Below, one piece after another: positions 1 through 7,457 of a stretch of 64,000 bases of DNA (its first letter is position 1; every line of letters begins with the position of its first letter). The notes beneath the pieces were generated by a model. That model was not told the origin of the DNA and ran no database searches. It saw nothing but the letters and a program-made list of their open reading frames with translations. The DNA comes from CAYSRC01 sp964446385. Lineage in GTDB: Bacteria; Bacillota; Clostridia; Oscillospirales; Ruminococcaceae. The translations under genes were made by a program, and so were the position numbers. The stretch lies in assembly GCA_964446385.1 (NCBI GenBank), contig CAYUOH010000008.1, positions 1 through 64,000 of the forward strand, read 5' to 3'.

Positions 1-252
1 GAGGATCTTCGTCCCGGTAGGATTATGCGCGGTACAGTACGCAACGTAATAGATTTCGGTGTATTTGTGGACATCGGCGTTCATCAGGACGGCCTTGTAC
101 ATATCAGCGAAGTTTCCGATAAATTCGTCAAACACCCATCCGATGTGCTGAAGGTGGGCGATATTGTTGACACTGTGGTTCTTTCGGTTGACCCCGAAAA
201 GAAGCGTATCAGTCTGTCAATCAAGCAGGTGAAAAAGAACCTTGAAGTCTGA
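1..252 (+). CDS. tex: Tex family RNA-binding protein, C-terminal S1 domain (5' end outside window)
   Basis: Only the last 83 residues are present; the reading frame is open to base 1. They form one S1 RNA-binding domain with the pattern GTVRNVIDFGVFVDIGVHQD, then GLVHIS and a closing KRISLSIKQ strand. The GTVRNVxDFGxFVDIGVHQDGLVHIS signature is characteristic of the C-terminal S1 domain of Tex, a conserved cytoplasmic nucleic-acid-binding protein of about 700-780 residues linked to transcription and stress tolerance. The protein ends shortly after the S1 barrel, as Tex proteins often do. No clear terminator follows; the next promoter starts about 27 bases downstream. Other S1 proteins (RpsA, Pnp) are possible but fit less well. 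Family call is fairly sure, function is by homology. Confidence 0.82.
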   Translation, partial: EDLRPGRIMRGTVRNVIDFGVFVDIGVHQDGLVHISEVSDKFVKHPSDVLKVGDIVDTVVLSVDPEKKRISLSIKQVKKNLEV

Positions 253-278
253 CAGATCTCTGGCGACATGTAACCGTA

Positions 279-307
279 TTGTAATATTTTGTATTAAATG
301 ATATTAT
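279..307 (+). promoter_or_regulatory. Sigma-A-like promoter for the acyl-CoA synthetase gene
   Basis: TTGTAA (279-284), a 17-base spacer and TATTAT (302-307). The transcript would have a 5' leader of about 65 bases that includes a short perfect hairpin, CGCGG-TATT-CCGCG at 321-334. Seen by inspection; no start site is known. Confidence 0.5.
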
Positions 308-381
308 CATTTTTAATTGTCGCGGTATTCCGCGGCATATTATGAGGGTTGTTTTTATGCCACCCAATTTATGAGGTTTTT

Positions 382-2133
382 ATGGAAAACGATGATATGG
401 TAACCGCAGCAGCTCCCAAAACCCCCTGGGAAGGCCACACCGGCGACGTTCCCATGCACCTTGATTATTTCGAAGGAAGCATATTCGACAAACTTAAGTC
501 GATTGCCGAAAAGTATCCCAAATTCATCGCCTTTGACTTTATGGGCAAGTCTACAAACTATGCCACAGTTATTGAAGAAATTGAGCGCTGCGCACGTGCC
601 CTCAAGACCATAGGCATACGCGAAAACGACAAGGTCACCATCGCAATGCCCAACTGTCCCCAAGCTATATATATGTTTTATGCCGTAAACCTTGTTGGCG
701 CCATAGCCAATATGATTCACCCTCTTTCGGCCGAAAAGGAAATCGAGTTCTATCTCAACGAATCCGAAAGTGTTACAGCCATCACTCTTGACCAGTTCTA
801 CTACAAATTCGAGAACATCCGCAAGAACACTAAGGTTGTCAATATAATCATTGCACGAGTAAAGGACGCTCTTTCCACCCCAGTTAAGGCCGGATACATG
901 TTGACTGAGGGCCTCAAAATTAAGAAGATTCCCACAGACGCTCCAGTTATCATGTGGCATGATTTCATGAAACTTTCCAAAAGCTGTTTCTACAACTACC
1001 GTGTCGAACGCAAATCCGAAGATCCTGCCGTAATTCTATATTCCGGCGGTACTACCGGCACCACCAAGGGAATTCTGCTTTCCAATTTCAACTTCAACTC
1101 TCTTGCCGAGCAGATTGTTGCAACCAACCCCATGTTCCGTCCCGGCGACAAGATGCTGGCCGCTATGCCTCTGTTCCACGGTTTCGGCCTCGGCGTATGC
1201 ATCCACTCTATGCTGGCAAATGGCGGACGCTGCATTCTTATCCCCCGCTTTACCGCCAAGAGCTACGCAAAACAGATAACAAAGTATCACTGCAACTTCA
1301 TCGCCGGCGTGCCCACGCTGTTTGAGGCTCTTCTGCGTCTTCCCTGCATGGACAATGCCGACCTCAGCTCCCTCAAGGGCGTATTCAGCGGTGGCGACAG
1401 CCTTTCCGTCGAACTCAAGAAAAAGCTTGATAAATTCCTTTACGACCACCAGGCCGTCATTCAGGTACGCGAAGGCTACGGCACCACCGAGACTGTTACT
1501 GCCTGCTGCCTGACACCTCCCAATATGTTCAAGGAGGGAAGCATCGGCGTTCCCTTCCCCGACACCTACATCAAGATTGTCAAACCGGGCACAGATAATG
1601 AACTGCCGTACGGCGAAGAGGGCGAAATCCTTCTTGCCGGTCCCACAGTAATGATGGAATACATGAATCATCCCGATGAAACTACCCAAACACTTCGCGT
1701 TCACGCAGACGGGCAGAAATGGGTATATACCGGCGACCTTGGCGTTATGGACGACGAAGGATTCGTATATTTCCGCGGCCGTGCCAAGCGCTTAATTATT
1801 ACAAGCGGTTACAACGTGTACCCCGGTCAACTTGAGAACATACTGGACGCCCATGAGATGGTGCAGATGTGTTGCATCATCGGCGTTCCCGACCCCTACA
1901 AGATGCAGAAGGTCAAGGCCTTTGTAAAGCTTGCCGCGGACGTTCCCACTAACGACGAGACAAAGCAGATCCTCCTGGATTACTGCCGCAAGAACATCGC
2001 CCTCTACGCTATGCCCTATGACATTGAATTTCGCGATGATCTTCCCAAGACACTTGTCGGCAAGGTTGCCTACCGCAAACTCGAGGAAGAAGAGCAGGCA
2101 AAAATCGCAGCAGAAAATACTTCAAACATATAA
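382..2133 (+). CDS. Acyl-CoA synthetase / AMP-binding ligase
   Basis: A 583-residue member of the ANL (acyl-CoA synthetase, NRPS adenylation, luciferase) superfamily, predicted to activate a carboxylic acid, probably a fatty acid, as acyl-AMP and then transfer it to CoA. Visible motifs are the phosphate-binding loop YSGGTTGTTKG near residue 220, YGTTE near 366, YTGDLG near 449, the hinge GRAKRLIITSGYNVYP and the catalytic lysine in the C-terminal GKVAYRK near 560. The frame is open from a TTG at 349, but ATG 382 is chosen because ATGAGG lies at 371-376 with a normal spacing. It is followed by phosphatidylserine decarboxylase and a PAP2 phosphatase on the same strand, so a lipid role is likely. 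The substrate chain length cannot be read from the sequence; an aryl-CoA ligase is the main alternative. Confidence 0.9.
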   Translation: MENDDMVTAAAPKTPWEGHTGDVPMHLDYFEGSIFDKLKSIAEKYPKFIAFDFMGKSTNYATVIEEIERCARALKTIGIRENDKVTIAMPNCPQAIYMFYAVNLVGAIANMIHPLSAEKEIEFYLNESESVTAITLDQFYYKFENIRKNTKVVNIIIARVKDALSTPVKAGYMLTEGLKIKKIPTDAPVIMWHDFMKLSKSCFYNYRVERKSEDPAVILYSGGTTGTTKGILLSNFNFNSLAEQIVATNPMFRPGDKMLAAMPLFHGFGLGVCIHSMLANGGRCILIPRFTAKSYAKQITKYHCNFIAGVPTLFEALLRLPCMDNADLSSLKGVFSGGDSLSVELKKKLDKFLYDHQAVIQVREGYGTTETVTACCLTPPNMFKEGSIGVPFPDTYIKIVKPGTDNELPYGEEGEILLAGPTVMMEYMNHPDETTQTLRVHADGQKWVYTGDLGVMDDEGFVYFRGRAKRLIITSGYNVYPGQLENILDAHEMVQMCCIIGVPDPYKMQKVKAFVKLAADVPTNDETKQILLDYCRKNIALYAMPYDIEFRDDLPKTLVGKVAYRKLEEEEQAKIAAENTSNI

Positions 2134-2149
2134 CTTAATCGCAAATAAC

Positions 2150-2178
2150 GACCCGCTTTTCCCGTAGGAAGGCGGGTT
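2150..2178 (+). other. Intergenic hairpin without a T-run
   Basis: ACCCGC (2151-2156) pairs with GCGGGT (2172-2177) and the inner bases TTCC/GGAA extend the stem around a CGTA loop. No U-run follows, so it is not a standard terminator; it may separate the synthetase message from the downstream lipid genes or stabilise RNA. Confidence 0.35.
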
Positions 2179-2220
2179 GACTTATAGTGATGTAGAATCG
2201 TCCGTGAAAGGCTGTAACCG

Positions 2221-3030
2221 ATGAATAACTCTCTGATGAGTTTCTTTTACGGAGGTCCCGTCAGACGGTGGTTTCTGTGCCTCCTGTTGAAGATGGGGCT
2301 TCCCAGACTGATGGTTAAATATCTGAACTCCCCTACGTCAAAAGGTATGATAAAAAAATACATTCGCAAATACAACATCCCCATGGAAGAATATTCCGAA
2401 CAGAATTACAAAAGCTTTTCGGAGTTTTTCGGGCGTCAGAAGAACAGTATCTCCTATGATCCGGACCCGGATCATTTTATCAGTCCGTGCGACGGATGGT
2501 TCAGCGCAATTCCGGTTCACAGTGACAGTAGCTTTGAGATAAAAGGTACAAGCTACCGCGTAGGAGACCTTATTGATGATAAGGAAATTTCTTCGAATTT
2601 CAGCGACGGCGTTTGTCTGATTTTCCGTCTTTCCCCCTCTGATTACCATCACTATACATTCGTGGACGACGGATGGGTCGGTCAGGAGCATTATATTGAA
2701 GGAACACTTCACAGCGTGCAGCCCGTCTCCTGCGAGGCAATCGACGTATACCGGCTTAACCGGAGATGCTGGGCTCTTCTGGACACTGAACATTTCGGCA
2801 AAATTGTCCAAATAGAGATCGGTGCGCTGGCCGTCGGCGGAATTGTCAACGAAAAGGAAAACAACTCCTTCAAAAAAGGAGATTATAAGGGGCATTTTGA
2901 GCTTTGCGGCTCAACCATTGTTATGCTGATGCAAAAGGAGCAATTACGGCTGCTTCGCGAGGTACAGGCCTCGGTGGAAGCCGGACAGGAACACCGGGTG
3001 CTTCAGGGCATGTGTATTGCCATCAAATAA
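2221..3030 (+). CDS. psd: Phosphatidylserine decarboxylase proenzyme
   Basis: A 269-residue phosphatidylserine decarboxylase, which makes phosphatidylethanolamine at the membrane. Such enzymes cleave themselves at a serine that becomes the pyruvoyl group. Here the cleavage motif is CGST near residue 229 (LGST or GGST in better known enzymes), leaving a short alpha chain of about 40 residues. Other family marks are SPCDG near residue 87 (usually PADG) and SPSDYHHY near 138 (the PxDYHR/H motif carrying catalytic residues). The start at ATG 2221 has a weak AAAGG upstream. The next gene, a PAP2-type phosphatase, starts 24 bases after the stop, so the two are probably co-transcribed. The CGST variant is unusual but keeps the essential Gly-Ser-Thr. 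Confidence 0.9.
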   Translation: MNNSLMSFFYGGPVRRWFLCLLLKMGLPRLMVKYLNSPTSKGMIKKYIRKYNIPMEEYSEQNYKSFSEFFGRQKNSISYDPDPDHFISPCDGWFSAIPVHSDSSFEIKGTSYRVGDLIDDKEISSNFSDGVCLIFRLSPSDYHHYTFVDDGWVGQEHYIEGTLHSVQPVSCEAIDVYRLNRRCWALLDTEHFGKIVQIEIGALAVGGIVNEKENNSFKKGDYKGHFELCGSTIVMLMQKEQLRLLREVQASVEAGQEHRVLQGMCIAIK

Positions 3031-3054
3031 GTACCAAAACAAAAGAGGAATATC

Positions 3055-3786
3055 ATGTTTTACAATACCCTACCTCGGGACGGCGCAAATCAGATTCAAA
3101 ATAAAAAATCAAAGGGTATATTCGGAATCTTACCGAAGTATACGTGGCTTCTTCTGGTTCTTTCCTTTTTATGGAACTTCTTTGCATACTATGGCGGACG
3201 GTTGATTGCTCAAAACATGTACCACCGCATACTTATACTTCCGCTGGATGATAGAATACCCGTCATTCCGTGGACTGCAATTATCTACATCCTGTTCTTT
3301 CCGTTCTGGATGTTCAACTACGCTCTTGCTGCAAAACGCGACAGAACATTTGTAATGCGTTTCTTCTGCGCGGACTTTCTTTCCAGGGGTATCTGCCTGA
3401 TTTTCTATATCATCATTCCCACCACGCTTGTTCAGCCGGACATTCCGAAGGATGCGTTCCTTGGGTGGATGTTGCGCATGGTGTACTACTTTGACCGTCC
3501 GGACAATCTTTTCCCATCCATCCACTGTCTTGTAAGCGTTATGGCCGCCGGAGGAATCATCGGCGACGAAAACGTCCCGAAATGGTACAGAGCTTTATCC
3601 TGTTTAATAGCTGCGGCTATCTGCCTGTCGACCCTTACGACCAAGCAACACCTTGCGCTAGACCTATTCAGCGGAATAGCTCTTGCAGGCATTGTATGGC
3701 TGACCGCTAAGAACAAAGCCATTACCGGTTTCTATTCAATAATAGTTAACGCCATCTACAAACTAATATTTAAAGACCAACAATAA
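3055..3786 (+). CDS. PAP2-family integral membrane phosphatase
   Basis: A 243-residue protein with about six hydrophobic segments and two of the PAP2 phosphatase motifs: FPSIH near residue 152 (PSxH block) and TKQHLALD near 196 (His/Asp block with catalytic histidine). The first motif KxxxxxxRP is not evident, which resembles the PAP2_3/inositol-phosphorylceramide-synthase-like branch rather than classic PgpB. It should hydrolyse or transfer a lipid phosphate in the membrane. Start ATG 3055 follows AGAGGAA. It lies 24 bases after psd and is closed by a strong terminator. Substrate unknown: phosphatidate, phosphatidylglycerol phosphate or a polyprenyl phosphate are all possible, and a head-group transferase role cannot be excluded. 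Confidence 0.78.
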   Translation: MFYNTLPRDGANQIQNKKSKGIFGILPKYTWLLLVLSFLWNFFAYYGGRLIAQNMYHRILILPLDDRIPVIPWTAIIYILFFPFWMFNYALAAKRDRTFVMRFFCADFLSRGICLIFYIIIPTTLVQPDIPKDAFLGWMLRMVYYFDRPDNLFPSIHCLVSVMAAGGIIGDENVPKWYRALSCLIAAAICLSTLTTKQHLALDLFSGIALAGIVWLTAKNKAITGFYSIIVNAIYKLIFKDQQ

Positions 3787-3818
3787 AAAAGCAGGGCGCT
3801 TATGCGCCCCGCTTTTTT
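3787..3818 (+). terminator. Rho-independent terminator after the lipid genes
   Basis: A run of A, the stem AGCAGGGCGC / GCGCCCCGCT with one mismatch around a short loop, then TTTTTT. It begins directly after the stop codon of the PAP2 gene. Confidence 0.85.
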
Positions 3819-3889
3819 ATATGATTAACTTCACCTGATAATGTGGAATAGTACTGAAATATTTCGAAATCTATTTTCGGAGGAAAACA

Positions 3890-3928
3890 ATGTTCAACAA
3901 TATCTGGCTTATAGCTCATAGGGCATAA
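3890..3928 (+). other. 12-codon micro-ORF with a strong ribosome binding site
   Basis: CGGAGG at 3878-3883 stands seven bases before an ATG that opens a 12-residue reading frame, MFNNIWLIAHRA, ending in TAA at 3926-3928. Nothing else in this 120-base gap needs a ribosome binding site on this strand. It may be a leader peptide, a small expressed peptide, or the surviving start of a deleted gene. No homolog is recognised. Confidence 0.3.
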
Positions 3929-3939
3929 CATCTCCCTTT

Positions 3940-4611
3940 TTATTTCAGATACCTCTGGATGGCTTTCTGGAAATCCTCCACAGACTTTGTGTCGCTTTCT
4001 TCGATCGCGTGGATAATACAGTGATTCATGTGTTCGCCGATGATGGAATTAGCAAGGCCATTAAGGGCCGATTTGGCTGCGGTAATCTGCATTAGCACAT
4101 CGCTGCAGTCTTCATCGTCCGCAAGCATGCGGCGAACGAATTCCAGATGGCCGATTATGCGTGAAAGCCGGGCAATCTCACGTCTTTTTTCGGCCGGGTC
4201 GTGAAAGTGTCCGTGCTCGTGTGTTTGTTCGTGTTTATGGTCATGAGAATGTTCGTGCTTCTCACTGTTCCCCTCTTCCTTCTCTCTCTCCCCTTCTGCC
4301 TGTTCTTCCGCCTCATTCTTTACCTGCTCAAGAACATTAGCGAGGCTTTCGTTAGCGGCGTTAAATACACCGATCGCCTTCTCAAGCCTAAAGGCGACGT
4401 CACCGCTGAGAGACTCGGAAAGCTCCGACAGTTCCTCCGCGTGGTGGACGTTGTGGTCGCACATGTATGACAGAAGGGCTATGGTTTCATCAACAGGCTT
4501 TATCTCACTAGCAGGGGTTTGGGAATGCGTGTACAAGTGATCTTGGGTATGTTCATGTGTATGAGTGGTCTCATGATCGTGGCTGTGAATGGATTTATGT
4601 TCTTCGGACAT
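3940..4611 (-). CDS. CsoR/FrmR-family metal-sensing repressor with His-rich extension
   Basis: A 223-residue protein; ordinary CsoR proteins are about 90-110 residues. The C-terminal part from about residue 140 is the CsoR/DUF156 all-helical DNA-binding core, with EIARLSRIIGHLEFVRRML, the ligand cysteine in DC near 168 and the pair H-x3-C in GEHMNHC near 193-197: the Cys-His-Cys pattern of copper-sensing CsoR. In front lie a His-rich N-terminus, a helical region with MCDHNVHHAEEL, an acidic Glu-rich linker, and a second cluster of about ten histidines at 115-138. The extra histidines suggest metal buffering or nickel/zinc/copper loading (inference). ATG 4611 is chosen over 4629 because AAAGGTGGG is well placed. 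It is divergent from a methyltransferase; no metal transporter is in the window. Confidence 0.82.
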   Translation of the reverse strand: MSEEHKSIHSHDHETTHTHEHTQDHLYTHSQTPASEIKPVDETIALLSYMCDHNVHHAEELSELSESLSGDVAFRLEKAIGVFNAANESLANVLEQVKNEAEEQAEGEREKEEGNSEKHEHSHDHKHEQTHEHGHFHDPAEKRREIARLSRIIGHLEFVRRMLADDEDCSDVLMQITAAKSALNGLANSIIGEHMNHCIIHAIEESDTKSVEDFQKAIQRYLK

Positions 4612-4670
4612 TGTTTTCCCACCTTTCATCCGATGTTTTTCAGATACAGTATATCAGTAAATTGCGCAGG

Positions 4671-4694
4671 ATATAACCCCCCCGGGAGCTTAAT
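4671..4694. promoter_or_regulatory. Candidate CsoR-type operator
   Basis: A C7-GGG tract flanked by AT-rich imperfect inverted arms (ATATAA on the left, TTAATAT on the right) lies between the divergent regulator and methyltransferase genes. CsoR/RcnR proteins recognise G/C tracts flanked by AT inverted repeats, and they commonly regulate themselves. Position and composition fit; the match is only approximate. Confidence 0.35.
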
Positions 4695-4747
4695 ATTCTG
4701 CGCAAAATGATATAAACTGTAACCAATAATGGTATCAGGAGTATTGT

Positions 4748-5341
4748 ATGTTGGAAAAATCCGGAATAATTCGTTTCTTTGATGAGCGCGCCGCCGCGTG
4801 GGACGCCGCGCAGCTCGTAAACAATGAGGTAATTAATAAAATACTGGACTGCGCCGGCATAGACAAAGGAAGCCGTGTGCTTGACGTTGCCTGCGGAACC
4901 GGCGTGCTTGTTCCGTACTATCTTGAGCGTGAAGTAGAATGTGTCTGCGGCGTTGATCTTTCGCCTGCCATGATAGAAAAAGCCCGCTCCAAATTCACAG
5001 AACCCAACGTCAGCTTAATCTGCGCCGACGCCGAAACAGATGACATCGGCTCCGGATATGACTCTATAGTAATTTACAACGCCTTTCCCCATTTTCTGAA
5101 CCCGGAAGCCCTGCTTTCACATCTGTGCAACCTGCTCTCCCCCGGGGGTACAATAACCATCGCTCACGGAAGCAGCCGCGAAGCCATAGATGCTCATCAC
5201 AAAGGCGAGGCATGCAAAGTATCATGCGGGCTGATACCGGCTAAGGATCTTGCATGGATGCTGTCGAAATACGCGAAGGTTCTTAATACAATATCGAACG
5301 ACCGGATGTATCTTGTATCCGCCAAGAAAGAATTTAACTAA
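4748..5341 (+). CDS. Class I SAM-dependent methyltransferase
   Basis: A 197-residue protein with a Rossmann-type methyltransferase core. Motif I is VLDVACGTGVL near residue 43, the acidic residue closing strand 2 is in GVDLSPAMIEKAR near 67, and a later strand holds NAFPHFLNPEALL, where motif IV is expected. This layout is that of UbiE/type-11 enzymes acting on small molecules, but the substrate is not visible. ATG 4748 is preceded by CAGGAGTATTGT. It is divergent from the CsoR-type regulator with a G/C tract between them, so control by that repressor is possible (inference). A perfect terminator begins at its stop codon. Confidence 0.8.
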   Translation: MLEKSGIIRFFDERAAAWDAAQLVNNEVINKILDCAGIDKGSRVLDVACGTGVLVPYYLEREVECVCGVDLSPAMIEKARSKFTEPNVSLICADAETDDIGSGYDSIVIYNAFPHFLNPEALLSHLCNLLSPGGTITIAHGSSREAIDAHHKGEACKVSCGLIPAKDLAWMLSKYAKVLNTISNDRMYLVSAKKEFN

Positions 5342-5370
5342 AAAAGAACCGCCAGGTGGCGGTTCTTTTT
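5341..5370. terminator. Bidirectional terminator
   Basis: Perfect 13-base inverted repeat, A5-GAACCGCC, loop AGGT, GGCGGTTC-T5. It overlaps the methyltransferase stop codon and also serves minus-strand transcription coming from the xylulokinase side. Confidence 0.9.
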
Positions 5371-5376
5371 ATTATG

Positions 5377-5523
5377 TCAGCCAACGCTTACCTCGAGCAG
5401 CTGGTGTTTCATAGAAGCGGCGAACTTACCTTCGGATATCATGGTGTTCATCTCCATGGGCATACACTCGTCATAGCGGAAGGAAACACCCACGAGCTCA
5501 ATTGGTCCGTCCAAATCTGTCAT
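5377..5523 (-). CDS. Possible 48-residue small protein or gene remnant
   Basis: A short frame starting at ATG 5523, 19 bases after the xylulokinase stop and ending just before the bidirectional terminator. The peptide begins MTDLDGPIELVGVSFRYDEC and is methionine-rich in the middle (MPMEM). The ribosome binding site is weak (GAGAG directly before the start). The same frame is open upstream without a start codon into the end of the xylulokinase gene, so it could also be the 3' stub of a larger gene. No family is recognised. Confidence 0.27.
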   Translation of the reverse strand: MTDLDGPIELVGVSFRYDECMPMEMNTMISEGKFAASMKHQLLEVSVG

Positions 5524-5542
5524 CTCTCTAGATTGCCAATTT

Positions 5543-6982
5543 TCAATTCTCCGTTGCTGATTTCAATGCGGGATATAACTTGCGGAACATTCCATATTTG
5601 GCTTTGTAGTTACTTTTGGGGTCCGGGAAAAACGTTATACTTTTGGGTACAAGCGTGGCTATATCATCGAATCCGCCAAGCGCTCCCGTGCCTATCATGG
5701 CAAGAAGTGCACCGCCGTAGCCGGGACCCTGCTCCGTGACGGGTATGTTTACGGGGATACCAAGAACGTCGGCGATAATCTGACACCAGACTTTGCTTCG
5801 TGCTCCGCCGCCGCAGATTGTGGTCTCGCGGATGTCAGCTCCGCCTTCAATAGCGATGTAAAGGCAGTCGCATAGTGCAAAAGCCACGCCTTCCATAACA
5901 GCCCGTGACATTTGTGCACGGCTTGTGTCTGCAGAAAGGCCGATGAAAGCGCCCCTGATACGTGTGTCGTTGTGGGGGCTGCGCTCGCCCATCAAATACG
6001 GAAGAAAAATGACTCCATCGCTGTCGACTTTTCCGGCTAGCTCCTCATCGGCAATGTATTCGCCTTCTTTTAAAATATCCTCTATCCACCATTTACGGCA
6101 GGACGCGGCAGACAGAATGCAGGCCATCAGATGCCATTTGCCGTTGGCGTGCGCAAAACTGTGAAGTGCGTTCTTTTCATCAGCGGTAAAAGCTTCGCGG
6201 CTAATGAAAACTGTTCCGCTTGTGCCGAGGCTTATATTGCACGCCCCGTCGTACACTGTTCCAGTACCCACGGCCGCAGCCGCGTTATCCCCTGCACCAG
6301 CGAACACAAGAGCGTTCGACAGTCCGAACTCTTTTTTCACGGGACCGGTGACTTCATAGCTTTCGTGTAGTTCCGGCAGCCATTCGGATTTTACAGTGCA
6401 GATTTCACACATCTCTGTGCTCCAACGCTTGTTCTTTACGTCAAGCAGCAGCATGCCGCTGGCATCGGAAAAATCAGTTGAGAACATGCCCGTAAGGATA
6501 TAAGCAAGATAATCCTTAGGAAGCATAATCTTCGCTATACGGGCAAATTTCTCTGGTTCATTGTTCTTCATCCACATAATCTTCGGCGCTGTAAATCCGG
6601 CATAAGCGATATTGCCTGTAAGCTCCGAAAGTTTTTCACGCCCAACCGTTTCGTTAAGATATTTCGTTTCTTCTTCTGTGCGCCCGTCGTTCCATAGAAT
6701 GCAGGGGCGTATAACCTCCCCCTTTACATCCAAAGCCACAAGGCCGTGCATCTGACCTCCGAAGGATATACCCTTTATATCGTTTTCTATTCCGGCGCAA
6801 AGTACACCAAGAACCTCACGCATAGCCTTGACCCATTCAGCGGGATCCTGCTCGCACCATCCCGGGTGAGGATAGCTTACCGGGTAGTCGCGGCTTGCAC
6901 TTTTTGTTATGGCACCGCTTTCATCCACAAGCAGGCCTTTCAGTGATGAAGTACCCAGATCTATTCCTATATAGTAATTCAT
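5543..6982 (-). CDS. xylB: Xylulokinase (FGGY sugar kinase)
   Basis: A 479-residue FGGY-family kinase, predicted to phosphorylate D-xylulose to xylulose 5-phosphate with ATP in the cytoplasm, feeding the pentose phosphate pathway. The N-terminal phosphate loop YIGIDLGTSSLKG, the sugar-contacting GISFGGQMHGLVALD near residue 76 and the ATP-domain GAGDNAAAAVGTG near 231 are typical of XylB; GQMHG in particular is a xylulokinase mark. Length matches the family (480-500). ATG 6982 follows CGGAG. No xylose isomerase or transporter is adjacent, so this stands apart from a full xylose operon. Transcribed from a promoter that overlaps the one of the divergent small membrane protein. A related kinase for another ketopentose is the alternative. 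Confidence 0.9.
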   Translation of the reverse strand: MNYYIGIDLGTSSLKGLLVDESGAITKSASRDYPVSYPHPGWCEQDPAEWVKAMREVLGVLCAGIENDIKGISFGGQMHGLVALDVKGEVIRPCILWNDGRTEEETKYLNETVGREKLSELTGNIAYAGFTAPKIMWMKNNEPEKFARIAKIMLPKDYLAYILTGMFSTDFSDASGMLLLDVKNKRWSTEMCEICTVKSEWLPELHESYEVTGPVKKEFGLSNALVFAGAGDNAAAAVGTGTVYDGACNISLGTSGTVFISREAFTADEKNALHSFAHANGKWHLMACILSAASCRKWWIEDILKEGEYIADEELAGKVDSDGVIFLPYLMGERSPHNDTRIRGAFIGLSADTSRAQMSRAVMEGVAFALCDCLYIAIEGGADIRETTICGGGARSKVWCQIIADVLGIPVNIPVTEQGPGYGGALLAMIGTGALGGFDDIATLVPKSITFFPDPKSNYKAKYGMFRKLYPALKSATEN

Positions 6983-7010
6983 TGCGTTTTCTCCGGAGTC
7001 GTTTTATATT

Positions 7011-7040
7011 AATATAATATCATAAGGTTTTATTTGTCAA
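7011..7040 (-). promoter_or_regulatory. Promoter of xylB
   Basis: Minus-strand TTGACA (7040-7035), 18-base spacer, TATATT (7016-7011). Its -35 box occupies the same bases as the -35 box of the plus-strand promoter at 7034-7062. Confidence 0.55.
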
Positions 7041-7062
7041 AACTGTTATAAAATGGTATATT
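7034..7062 (+). promoter_or_regulatory. Promoter of the small membrane protein
   Basis: TTGTCA (7034-7039), 17-base spacer, TATATT (7057-7062). Overlaps head-on with the xylB -35 box, so one polymerase should exclude the other. Confidence 0.55.
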
Positions 7063-7094
7063 TATTCAAGGAAATACCAACAGGAGTGTTTTTT

Positions 7095-7319
7095 ATGGAT
7101 AACAATAAGAAAGAAAAAAGCTGGTTTGCCAAAAATTGGAAGCTTGTGGTCGGAATCTTTTTTACGCTAGCATTTATCGCAAGCTTTTTTATTGATGTCA
7201 TAACCTCTGAAATAAAGGCTGTTCTGGCTATAGACGCCTTCGGATTTATTCTGTGGAACTTTTACCGCGAAGGCGAGTCAAACATGATTTTCGAAATAAA
7301 GAAGAATAAAAAAAAGTAA
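7095..7319 (+). CDS. Small membrane protein of unknown function
   Basis: A 74-residue protein with a charged N-terminus (MDNNKKEKSWFAKNWK), two hydrophobic stretches (about residues 17-34 and 40-53) and a lysine-rich tail KKNKKK. This suggests a two-helix inner-membrane protein. The longer frame from 7053 is rejected because AGGAG at 7082-7086 is correctly placed for ATG 7095. It is a single-gene unit with its own promoter and a 15-bp terminator. No family is recognised. Being divergent from xylB does not by itself link the two functions. Confidence 0.65.
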   Translation: MDNNKKEKSWFAKNWKLVVGIFFTLAFIASFFIDVITSEIKAVLAIDAFGFILWNFYREGESNMIFEIKKNKKK

Positions 7320-7331
7320 TACAGCTTATAG

Positions 7332-7370
7332 AAAAAACTTCAGTCGTCTACACCGCGACTGAAGTTTTTT
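7332..7370. terminator. Terminator after the small membrane protein
   Basis: Perfect 15-base inverted repeat (A6-CTTCAGTCG / CGACTGAAG-T6) around a 9-base loop. Symmetric A and T runs would allow it to work in both directions. Confidence 0.9.
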
Positions 7371-7378
7371 ATTATATA

Positions 7379-7407
7379 TTGACTTCATTCCTCTGCTATG
7401 TTAGTAT
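7379..7407 (+). promoter_or_regulatory. Promoter of the ABC transporter/racemase operon
   Basis: TTGACT (7379-7384), 17-base spacer, TAGTAT (7402-7407). The leader includes a small GCGC-TATAT-GCGC stem at 7429-7441 just before the ribosome binding site. Confidence 0.5.
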
Positions 7408-7457
7408 GTTAAAGCAATTAAGAACAAAGCGCTATATGCGCCTTTTCGGAGGAAAAT

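Noticed and set aside
355..960. A 201-codon minus-strand open frame
   Set aside because: Antisense to the acyl-CoA synthetase with no recognisable features.
5356..5739. A 127-codon plus-strand open frame after the methyltransferase
   Set aside because: It starts inside the terminator and runs antisense into xylB; no domain or binding site.
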